Shown here piece by piece: positions 1 to 5,027 of a stretch of 5,027 bases of DNA (position 1 is the stretch's first letter; each line of letters starts with the position of its first letter). The position numbers and the translations under genes are program-made. The stretch is from an archaeon (GTDB lineage: Archaea > Altiarchaeota > Altiarchaeia > IMC4 > QMZM01): assembly GCA_029933895.1 (NCBI GenBank), contig JAOZNG010000098.1:1-5027 (forward strand), read 5' to 3'. Below the pieces are notes generated by a model. The model was not told the DNA's origin. It searched no databases and saw only the letters and a program-made list of their open reading frames with translations.

Positions 1-14
1 TTGCTTACACTTTT
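1..14 (+). repeat. Left terminal inverted repeat of the insertion sequence
   Basis: TTGCTTACACTTTT matches the reverse complement of 895-908 at 12 of 14 positions. It may extend left of the window. A second motif, GTGTAAATAA at 23-32, faces it and matches the right-end GTGTAAGTAA (899-908) at 9 of 10 positions. The left end therefore carries the same 10-bp word twice in opposite orientations (8 of 10 bases complementary, 12-base spacer). Such repeats are plausible transposase-binding sites. Confidence 0.65.
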
Positions 15-34
15 GATTTTGGGTGTAAATAAGT

Positions 35-904
35 ATGGGGTGGGATAGTATGAAGCTTTCAGTAAACAAAAGGTTTTGGATTATTAAGCGTCGCTTGCAG
101 GGTGCAAGCGTCGTTTTTATCTGCCAGCAGGCAGGGATTAGTAGAGATACCTTCTATCGTTATTGGTGTAGGTTCCAGCGTGAGGGATGGGATGGTCTGG
201 GAATAAAATCCCATAAACCTCACACCATCCATCGTACGCCGCAAGAGACAGTAGATTACATAACCCAACTACGTGAAGATAAGGGTTGGGGTCCCTGCCG
301 GATCGAAGATTACCTGAATCGGGAAAACCCAGAGGGCATTAAGCCTGTTGGCCATAACACAATCTACCGGATCATCTCTCAAGCTGGTTTGAACAAACCT
401 TTGAGAAAGCCCAGAAGGGCGGTGGGTAAGAAGCGTTTCTGTCGCACTGAACCAAACCAGATGTGGCAAACTGACTGGAAACCTACAAGAGACGATGAGT
501 GGATGATCACCTACCTGGATGACTACAGCAGGTTCATACCTGCAAGTGATGTGTTTGCTAACGCAAACACTGAGAATGCATTGGATGTCCTAAAACAAGC
601 TATGAGCAAGTACGACAAACCTCAGCAGATACTCACTGACCCGGGTGTGCAGTTCTACACCTGGCAGGAAGGTGGCAAAACCAGGTTCACTAAGTACCTA
701 GAACGAGAGGAGACACAACACACCGTAGCAAGCAAGAGAAGACCCACAACAATAGGTAAGGTGGAACGATTCAACGGTTCATACGAGCGAGAAGCATGGC
801 GATACCCAGACCATCAAAAGTACATATATCACTACAATTACGAACGCCCGCATCAGGCGTTAGATTATTTAACGCCTGCAGACGTATACTTTAAAGAAGT
901 GTAA
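35..904 (+). CDS. DDE transposase, integrase-core (IS481/ISA0963-like)
   Basis: Cuts and joins the ends of its own insertion sequence. The 289-residue protein starts with a helix-turn-helix around residues 22-45 (QQAGISRDTFYRYW). A second helical DNA-binding segment follows at about 84-120 (KGWGPCRIEDYL, then HNTIYRIISQAGL), and the RNase H-like catalytic core begins near 140. The likely metal-binding triad is D147 (WQTDW), D202 (LTDPGVQFY) and E244 (GKVERFNGSYERE), with 54 and 41 residues between them. The C-terminal YNYERPHQALDYLTPADVY block is typical of integrase-core transposases. The length matches IS481-type proteins and no frameshift is visible, so it looks intact. Two starts are possible: ATG at 35 (GGTG at 22-25 upstream) or ATG at 50 (GGTG at 39-42 upstream). 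The first gives five extra residues and neither can be excluded. The gene points toward the 3' end of the ATP synthase operon. The transposase call is secure; the family is less so. Confidence 0.9.
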   Translation: MGWDSMKLSVNKRFWIIKRRLQGASVVFICQQAGISRDTFYRYWCRFQREGWDGLGIKSHKPHTIHRTPQETVDYITQLREDKGWGPCRIEDYLNRENPEGIKPVGHNTIYRIISQAGLNKPLRKPRRAVGKKRFCRTEPNQMWQTDWKPTRDDEWMITYLDDYSRFIPASDVFANANTENALDVLKQAMSKYDKPQQILTDPGVQFYTWQEGGKTRFTKYLEREETQHTVASKRRPTTIGKVERFNGSYEREAWRYPDHQKYIYHYNYERPHQALDYLTPADVYFKEV

Positions 905-908
905 GTAA
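883..908 (+). repeat. Right terminal inverted repeat with local palindrome
   Basis: The terminal repeat itself is 895-908 (AGAAGTGTAAGTAA), the partner of 1-14. Just inside it, CGTATACTT (883-891) is 7 of 9 complementary to AAGTGTAAG (897-905), so this end can also fold into a small hairpin, mirroring the left end. The transposase stop codon at 902-904 sits within it, so the repeat also encodes the last residues of the transposase. Confidence 0.6.
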
Positions 909-1090
909 TCTCATGAGTTAGCACAAATCTCTTGAAAGAGGCGGACTTGTAGCTGAATATAACAACTCTCTATTTCCTGTGGTTTGTTTATGGGATTAGG
1001 TGTTAAAAAAAACTCATGTCCCGGGAGATGACTGCGGATTGAATGCAGGCTAACTAATTAAGGGACGTGAAATTCAGGAACTTTCACTGA

Positions 1091-1257
1091 GATAGAATTC
1101 CAAAGGAATTTGCTGAAACTGTGAGAGCAACATCAGTTAAGGAGATGATGCTGGAAGTCAGAAGGAAGTTTATGCTTTACAATATGCTGCTGAGTCTGTG
1201 AAAAAACAGACAAGGAAGCGGAGATATCTGGCTGCGATACCGGATAATAACCGCTAA
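1091..1257 (+). pseudogene. Possible decayed coding segment, unrecognised
   Basis: Two short stretches read like protein but in different frames. The frame 1091-1198 gives a 36-residue piece (IPKEFAETVRATSVKEMMLE and onward), ending at TGA 1199-1201. The frame 1141-1254 gives a basic piece ending KKQTRKRRYLAAIPDNNR before TAA 1255-1257. A GTG at 1198-1200 overlaps the first stop, so the two could also be read as a frameshifted single gene. I do not recognise either piece. No good start with a ribosome-binding site precedes the first. The second lies in the same frame as the integrase fragment that follows, separated by one stop. Chance open frames of this length are common, so this is tentative. 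Confidence 0.25.
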
Positions 1258-1287
1258 ACTGAATTATTAAACACAGCTAAAATATTT

Positions 1288-1296
1288 AAAAAAAAA
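1288..1296 (-). terminator. T9 tract, likely terminator of the ATP synthase operon
   Basis: Nine consecutive T residues on the minus strand lie 44-52 bases past the atpD stop codon, followed by the A+T-rich AAATATTTTA. Oligo-T tracts without a strong hairpin are the usual intrinsic termination signal in Euryarchaeota. Since atpD is the last ATP synthase gene here and no minus-strand gene follows, this is a well-placed end for the operon. A second, weaker candidate is the T8 tract at 1005-1012 on the same strand. Confidence 0.55.
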
Positions 1297-1330
1297 CTTA
1301 ATCTTGAACTGAAGCTGAGAAATTATTCGC

Positions 1331-1369
1331 AGGAAACAGTTAAGGCATACAACTTCCATGTTGTTTCCT
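1331..1369. repeat. 8-bp perfect inverted repeat spanning the atpD stop codon
   Basis: AGGAAACA (1331-1338) is the exact reverse complement of TGTTTCCT (1362-1369), with 23 bases between. The spacer holds the atpD stop codon and its last codons. The repeat also brackets the place where integrase similarity gives way to atpD sequence. It could form a hairpin at the end of the atp mRNA, be a recombination-site core, or be chance. Confidence 0.4.
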
Positions 1370-2005
1370 TTCCCTCTCCTTCTTTCTCTTCACTGCCTTA
1401 AGGCTGGAGAAGTTCTCCCTCTCCATCTCCTCAAGACGCATATTTATGTAGAACTGAGTGGCTTCGAGGCGGGGAATCATTCTATGCTCTAATGAATTAA
1501 CCCGCCTCTTGGTTTTCTTGATTTCCTCACCAAGCCTTAGAATGGTTTCCTCCACCTCCACCAGCTTAACCAGCTTCTCCAAGACAGCGTTAAACGACTC
1601 CACGGAGTCATCTATTTTAGCTGTGGACATGGGTGTCCGGTATTCCCAGCTCGCTGCAGCTTCCTGACTTGATTCCAGATTCATCTGGGGGATCCTCACA
1701 CCCATAACGTTTTTTAGGGTGATATCCACTCTCTTGGATTCCGGGATGGAGTTGGCTATAGACTGCACGTCAGATGAACTCATCACTGCTTCTGCTGCTA
1801 TCAGGTCGCTGTAGGCCTTGTTCATGGATTCTATGACCTCGCTCCTTAAACCCTTAGCTTCCTTTATCACGCCAAGAAATTCAGTCATCAGGGTATCCCT
1901 CTTCTCCTTCAGGAGTTTATGTCCCTTAACAGCAAGACCTACCTTCTTGTTTATCTCCAGCAGCTCCATTCGGGTTGGATGGATTCCCTCAATAATATCT
2001 GCCAT
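1340..2005 (-). CDS. atpD: A-type ATP synthase subunit D (central stalk)
   Basis: Forms the rotating central shaft with subunit F, carrying torque between the membrane ring and the A3B3 head. The 221-residue protein has the family layout: an N-terminal helix opening IIEGIHPTRMELL and AVKGHKLLKEKRD (about residues 4-37), a middle globular part (about 70-130), and a long C-terminal helix with the conserved VNSLEHRMIPRLEATQFYI block and RLEEMEREN. The two long helices make the antiparallel coiled coil. Length is normal. The chosen start is ATG at 2003-2005, giving MADIIEG as in methanogen relatives. The alternative TTG at 2018-2020 overlaps the atpB stop by 4 bases and has AGGT just upstream, adding MKKQK. 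The tail after the basic KRKKERERK ends HGSCMP, and those codons lie in the integrase-like sequence, so the native C-terminus may have been replaced. It is the last gene of the cluster. Confidence 0.95.
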   Translation of the reverse strand: MADIIEGIHPTRMELLEINKKVGLAVKGHKLLKEKRDTLMTEFLGVIKEAKGLRSEVIESMNKAYSDLIAAEAVMSSSDVQSIANSIPESKRVDITLKNVMGVRIPQMNLESSQEAAASWEYRTPMSTAKIDDSVESFNAVLEKLVKLVEVEETILRLGEEIKKTKRRVNSLEHRMIPRLEATQFYINMRLEEMERENFSSLKAVKRKKERERKQHGSCMP

Positions 2006-2016
2006 TTTTTGTTTCT

Positions 2017-3402
2017 TCAAGAAACCTTGTGGTCTGGATGATATTTCTCTATATATCTGGGGTCAATCCTCTTCAGGTCTCTCTCGTCCAGGATAGATAA
2101 AAGCTCCCATCCAAGCTCGAGGGTGTCGTTGATTGTCCTGTTATCGTTCAATCCCTGGTTAACGAACTCTGATTCGAAGCGTTCAGCGAACTCAAGGAAC
2201 TTTTTGTCTCTCTCTGTTAGGGCCTCTTCACCTACAACAGCTACCAGATCCCTCAGGTCACGTCCCTCAGCATATCCTGCATAAAGCTGGTTTGATACAT
2301 CAGAGTGATCCTCCCTGGTTCTTTCAGGGCCGATACCTTGGTTCATAAGCCTGGACAGGCATGGTAGTACGTCAATTGGGGGATAAATCTCTTTCCTGTG
2401 TAACTGCCTGGATAATACAATCTGCCCCTCCGTAATGTAACCTGTGAGGTCTGGTATGGGGTGTGTCATATCATCTCCTGGCATGGAGAGAATAGGTATC
2501 TGGGTTATTGTACCCTTTCTACCTTTTATTCTTCCAGCACGCTCATAGAGTGTGGATAGATCAGTGTAAAGGTAACCTGGATATCCCCTCCTCCCGGGGA
2601 CTTCCTCTTTAGCGGCTGAAATCTCCCTCAATGCCTCGCAGTAGTTGGTCAAGTCGGTAAGTATTACGAGAACGTGCATGTTTTTGTCAAATGCCAGGAA
2701 TTCAGCTGTAGTTAAGGCAATTCTTGGTGTAATAATCCTCTCTATGGTGGGGTCATCAGCGAGGTTAATGAATGAAACAATTCTTTCCAGGGCACCTGTT
2801 CTCTTGAAGTCTTTCCTGAAGAATGATGCCTCTCCTGCTGTGATTCCCATAGCAGCGAAAACCACGGCGAAATCCTCATCCTCCCCTGAGACACTGACCT
2901 GTCGGGCAATCTGTGCTGCCAGCTCGTTGTGCGGCAACCCTGCGCCTGAGAAGATAGGTAGTTTCTGCCCTCTGACAAGTGTGTTCATACCGTCTATAGC
3001 CGAAATACCTGTCTGTATAACATCCCTCGGGAACTCTCTGGCGTAGGGGTTCATTGGCTCACCTTCAATATCCCTTCTATCCTCTGGAACAGGCTCGCCT
3101 TTGCCGTCTATTGGTCTCCCAGCTCCGTCGAATATCCTCCCCAGGACATCCTCTGAGACAGGAATCTTCATGGTTTCGCCAAGAAACCTGACTCTTGTGT
3201 TTTTGGTGTCCAGCCCTGAGGTGCTCTCGAATATCTGGACAACCACTTTATCGGTCATTGCATCAAGCACCTGGCCGGTGCGTTTCTCTCCTCTAGCGGT
3301 TATTATCTCAACAACCTCTCCGTAGCTGACACCTGATACGTTATCTACCGTCATCAGCGGACCTGCAACTCCCACAACGCTGGTGTATTCCTTTATCGCC
3401 AT
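2017..3402 (-). CDS. atpB: A-type ATP synthase subunit B (non-catalytic)
   Basis: Alternates with subunit A in the A3B3 head; it binds nucleotide without hydrolysing it and supplies the arginine finger to the catalytic site. The 461-residue protein has the N-terminal beta-barrel (about 1-75, [20 protein letters not shown]), the central nucleotide-binding domain, and a helical C-terminal domain (from about 365). As expected for B, the P-loop position has no GKT: it reads [17 protein letters not shown] (152-168). Other family blocks are [34 protein letters not shown], and [17 protein letters not shown]. The arginine finger is R351 in LSRLM; the residue two before LSRLM's leucine context is cysteine (PCLSRLM), where I recall PSLSRLM as usual. 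The start is ATG at 3400-3402, one base after the atpA stop, with GGAGGAG (3415-3409) ideally placed. An in-frame TTG at 3417 would place the start before this site and is unlikely. Length is typical and the gene is intact. Confidence 0.97.
   Translation of the reverse strand: MAIKEYTSVVGVAGPLMTVDNVSGVSYGEVVEIITARGEKRTGQVLDAMTDKVVVQIFESTSGLDTKNTRVRFLGETMKIPVSEDVLGRIFDGAGRPIDGKGEPVPEDRRDIEGEPMNPYAREFPRDVIQTGISAIDGMNTLVRGQKLPIFSGAGLPHNELAAQIARQVSVSGEDEDFAVVFAAMGITAGEASFFRKDFKRTGALERIVSFINLADDPTIERIITPRIALTTAEFLAFDKNMHVLVILTDLTNYCEALREISAAKEEVPGRRGYPGYLYTDLSTLYERAGRIKGRKGTITQIPILSMPGDDMTHPIPDLTGYITEGQIVLSRQLHRKEIYPPIDVLPCLSRLMNQGIGPERTREDHSDVSNQLYAGYAEGRDLRDLVAVVGEEALTERDKKFLEFAERFESEFVNQGLNDNRTINDTLELGWELLSILDERDLKRIDPRYIEKYHPDHKVS
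2018..2027 (-). promoter_or_regulatory. Alternative TTG start and weak ribosome-binding site for atpD
   Basis: On the minus strand AGGT (2027-2024) precedes TTG (2020-2018) by three bases, and TTG overlaps the atpB TGA (2019-2017) as TTGA, a classic coupled stop/start. The family-like ATG at 2005 has no good ribosome-binding site of its own; AGG is about 19 bases away. Either atpD starts at TTG, or translation is coupled and reinitiates at the ATG. The sequence does not settle it. Confidence 0.4.
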
Positions 3403-3403
3403 T

Positions 3404-5027
3404 TTATGCTCCTCCAAGGCTTTCGTCTATAGCCTTCTCTATCCTCCTGAATTCCTTCTTGAAGGTTTCATTGGGAATGTATTTCATTTTGGCTATATCG
3501 TCGACTACATCAAGGTTTGATATATCCTCCGGCGTCATACCCCCTTCGAGCGCCGCAAGAGCCTTGTCATGGAATCTGAGTATTATCTCAAGCATCCTGT
3601 ACTGTTTATTCAGCGGACAGAATGTATCCACCTCGTGGAACGCGTTTTGTTGCAGAAAATCCTCTCTCAGCATCCTGGCAACATCCAGAACCACTCTCTC
3701 CCTCTCAGGTAAAGCATCGGGACCTACCAGCTGCACTATCTCCTCCAGCTCTGATTCCTTCTGGAGTATGGTCATGGTCTTGATCTTGTTTCTCATCCAT
3801 CCCTCTTCCACCTCTGAGTTGAAGTAGTCAGCTAATATGTCACTGTAGAGTGAGTAGGAGCTAAGCCAGTTTATTGCCGGGAAATGCCTCCTGTCAGCCA
3901 GTTTCGCGTCAAGAGCCCAGAATACCTGCGTTACTCTCAGGGTGTTCTGGGTTACTGGCTCCGAGAAGTCTCCTCCAGGAGGGGAAACAGCTCCAATTAT
4001 TGATACTGAACCTACCCTGTTATCACTTCCGATACATTTCACTCTGCCGGAGCGTTCATAGAACTCAGCCAGCCTGGAGGCCAGATAGGCTGGGTAACCC
4101 TCTTCACCCGGCATTTCCTCCAGCCTCCCTGAGATTTCTCTCATGGCCTCAGCCCACCGGGATGTGGAGTCAGCCATCAGGGCGGTGTTGTATCCCATAT
4201 CCCTGTAGTATTCACCCAGTGTTATCCCTGTATACACTGATGCTTCCCTGGCTGCGACCGGCATATTGGAGGTGTTCGCGATAAGCACCGTTCTCTCCAT
4301 CAATGGGAGGTTATGCTTCGGGTCCTCTAGCTCAGGGAATTCCTCAAGCACTTCCGTCATCTCGTTCCCTCTCTCGCCGCAGCCCACGTAGACTATAACT
4401 TCGGCATCAACCCACTTCGCGAGCTGGTGTTGTGAAACAGTCTTGCCTGTGCCGAATCCTCCGGGGATGGCTGCAGTACCTCCCTTAGCTAGGGGGAAAA
4501 AGGTGTCGAATATCCTCTGGCCTGAAATAAGAGGCACATCACAGTCGAGTTTCTCCGTGAAGGGTCTGGGCCTCCTCACCGGCCAGATCTGCATCATACC
4601 TAGCTTATGCTCTTTCTTGTCGTCTTTCAGTATGCATACGGTATCCTCGACCTTGAATTTACCGTCTTCAATATTTGTTACCTTGCCTTTGACTCCGGGA
4701 GGGACCATGATTTTGTGGGCCATGACCCTGGTTTCCTTGACCTCACCTATTATGTCTCCCTCTATGAGGTCATCCCCTTCCCTGACCAGAGGCTTGAAAG
4801 CCCATCTCTTGGTCCTGTCTATTGGTGCAACAGAGATCCCCCTGGAGATATAGTTCCCAGAAACCTCCTCGATAAGGTTCAGTGGCCTCTGGATTCCATC
4901 ATAGATTGATTTAATGATTCCAGGCCCCAGTTCAACAGATAAGGCTCTTCCAGTTCCTTCCACTGGCTCCCCTGGCTTTACACCACCTGTTTCCTCGTAG
5001 ACCTGTATGGATGCCACATCCCCCTCT
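3404..5027 (-). CDS. atpA: A-type ATP synthase subunit A (catalytic), 5'-truncated by the window
   Basis: Catalytic subunit of the A3B3 head, making or hydrolysing ATP at the A/B interfaces. The frame is open through the right edge; the visible start [12 protein letters not shown] is the middle of the family's N-terminal barrel, so the GTG at 5017-5015 is an internal valine. About 45 residues are missing (family length about 580-590). Numbering from that valine: the A-specific bulge domain with [16 protein letters not shown] (98-113), P-loop GGFGTGKT (186-193, K192), catalytic glutamate E215 in [29 protein letters not shown] (279-298, includes Walker B), [38 protein letters not shown], and a helical C-terminal domain with [12 protein letters not shown]. 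The P-loop differs from the GPFGSGKT I recall for most archaeal A subunits. The gene ends in TAA one base before the atpB ATG, and it is the first of the three genes seen in this operon. Confidence 0.97.
   Translation of the reverse strand, partial: EGDVASIQVYEETGGVKPGEPVEGTGRALSVELGPGIIKSIYDGIQRPLNLIEEVSGNYISRGISVAPIDRTKRWAFKPLVREGDDLIEGDIIGEVKETRVMAHKIMVPPGVKGKVTNIEDGKFKVEDTVCILKDDKKEHKLGMMQIWPVRRPRPFTEKLDCDVPLISGQRIFDTFFPLAKGGTAAIPGGFGTGKTVSQHQLAKWVDAEVIVYVGCGERGNEMTEVLEEFPELEDPKHNLPLMERTVLIANTSNMPVAAREASVYTGITLGEYYRDMGYNTALMADSTSRWAEAMREISGRLEEMPGEEGYPAYLASRLAEFYERSGRVKCIGSDNRVGSVSIIGAVSPPGGDFSEPVTQNTLRVTQVFWALDAKLADRRHFPAINWLSSYSLYSDILADYFNSEVEEGWMRNKIKTMTILQKESELEEIVQLVGPDALPERERVVLDVARMLREDFLQQNAFHEVDTFCPLNKQYRMLEIILRFHDKALAALEGGMTPEDISNLDVVDDIAKMKYIPNETFKKEFRRIEKAIDESLGGA
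3409..3415 (-). promoter_or_regulatory. Strong ribosome-binding site of atpB
   Basis: GGAGGAG on the minus strand ends six bases before the ATG at 3402-3400. It matches the archaeal anti-Shine-Dalgarno closely and fixes the atpB start. It lies within the last codons of atpA (encoding its Gly-Gly-Ala end), so atpB initiation is probably coupled to atpA termination. Confidence 0.8.

Larger units (their letters stand above)
1..908 (+). mobile_element. Compact insertion sequence, IS481-like / ISA0963-like
   Basis: A single-gene element of about 0.9 kb: one intact DDE transposase gene almost fills the space between two imperfect inverted repeats (1-14 and 895-908, 12 of 14 bases matching). The transposase stop codon (902-904) lies inside the right repeat, a very compact arrangement. 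The left repeat begins at the first base of the window, so the true left end may lie further out. For that reason no target-site duplication can be checked. The family is inferred from the protein (two N-terminal helix-turn-helix segments followed by an integrase-core DDE domain); IS481 and the archaeal ISA0963 group are the best candidates from memory. Nothing looks broken, so the copy may be active. Confidence 0.8.
909..1339. other. Spacer without an intact gene, between the IS and atpD
   Basis: This 431-base stretch contains no convincing intact gene on either strand. It is A+T-richer than the ATP synthase genes, and stop codons interrupt all frames. It contains an 8-bp palindrome CTCATGAG (910-917) right after the IS end, a second 8-bp palindrome TCCCGGGA (1019-1026), and a small hairpin AATTCC-AAA-GGAATT (1096-1110). 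There is an A8 run at 1005-1012, plus coding-like scraps between about 1091 and 1257. Its right end contains the T9 terminator candidate and the integrase fragment, listed separately. No tRNA, rRNA or repeat array was seen. The simplest reading is decayed mobile DNA. Confidence 0.6.
1258..1371 (+). pseudogene. N-terminal fragment of a tyrosine recombinase (XerA/integrase-like)
   Basis: The plus-strand frame open from 1258 to the stop at 1399-1401 contains LELKLRNYSQETVKAY (1303-1350), followed by NFHV and possibly VSF. This fits the start of the core-binding (SAM-like) domain of tyrosine recombinases, where a pattern close to ELxLRxYSxxTVKAYxxHVxxF is familiar. Only about 25-35 residues are recognisable. 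The rest of the core-binding domain and the whole catalytic domain (R-H-R-Y) are missing. From about 1356-1371 onward the sequence is the antisense of the atpD 3' end, where the frame gives low-complexity SFPSPSFSSLP and then stops. No ATG, GTG or TTG lies between the upstream stop (1255-1257) and the conserved block, so it is not a functional gene as it stands. It may be a deletion remnant, or a piece left where an element recombined into this site. The similarity is judged by eye only. Confidence 0.6.

Noticed and set aside
929..940. Small hairpin CTCT-TGAA-AGAG as a transposase terminator.
   Set aside because: The stem is only four to five base pairs and no T-run follows on the plus strand.
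1143..1150. GATGATG-like box C of a C/D guide RNA.
   Set aside because: No full RUGAUGA match and no box D with suitable spacing was found.
1231..1252. ATACCGGATAATAACC resembles a phrase found in 16S rRNA genes.
   Set aside because: Only about ten bases match and nothing around it resembles rRNA sequence or structure, so it is most likely chance.
1281..1291. AATATTTAAAA as an archaeal TATA box for the integrase fragment.
   Set aside because: No start codon exists at a suitable distance downstream in the integrase frame; the A+T-rich stretch is better explained as part of the operon's T-tract terminator.
2645..3046. Long plus-strand open frames opposite atpB and atpA.
   Set aside because: They are antisense shadows of strongly conserved ATP synthase genes and show no protein family features.
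3403..3417. Upstream TTG start for atpB, adding five residues.
   Set aside because: The TTG lies upstream of the excellent GGAGGAG site, which is correctly spaced for the ATG at 3402. The ATG also gives the family-like N-terminus.
5015..5017. GTG as the start of atpA.
   Set aside because: The frame stays open to the window edge and [12 protein letters not shown] aligns with an internal part of the family, so the true start lies outside the window.

Overview
The window looks like a piece of a euryarchaeal, methanogen-like chromosome. The main evidence is three tail-end genes of an A-type (archaeal V/A-type) ATP synthase operon on the minus strand, in the order atpA (catalytic), atpB (regulatory), atpD (central stalk). 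Their protein sequences resemble, from memory, those of methanogens such as Methanothermobacter. A strong GGAGG ribosome-binding site, T-tract termination and an archaeal-style DDE transposase fit the same picture. The exact lineage cannot be fixed without a search.

Layout from left to right. Positions 1-908 hold a compact insertion sequence with one intact plus-strand transposase (about 289 residues, DDE triad visible). It has 14-bp imperfect terminal inverted repeats, and each end also forms its own local palindrome. The left boundary may lie before the window. Positions 909-1339 contain no intact gene. This stretch holds scraps that look like decayed coding sequence, a T9 tract (minus strand) that probably ends the ATP synthase transcript, and a fragment that reads clearly as the N-terminus of a tyrosine recombinase/integrase. 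That fragment has no start codon and runs head-on into the 3' end of atpD, where its similarity stops. Positions 1340-5027 are the ATP synthase genes. They are packed tightly, with a one-base gap between atpA and atpB and an 11-base gap (or 4-base overlap) between atpB and atpD. atpA runs off the right edge, so about 45 N-terminal residues are missing.

The three ATP synthase proteins form the A3B3 catalytic head plus the rotating central shaft, coupling ion flow through the membrane sector (encoded upstream, outside the window) to ATP synthesis or hydrolysis. The transposase and the integrase scrap suggest that the region just downstream of this core operon has received mobile DNA more than once. 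The last few residues of subunit D appear to be encoded by the integrase-derived sequence.

I saw no tRNA, rRNA, CRISPR array or riboswitch, and no convincing new multi-gene system. The most interesting item is the integrase/atpD junction, followed by an unusual P-loop in subunit A.
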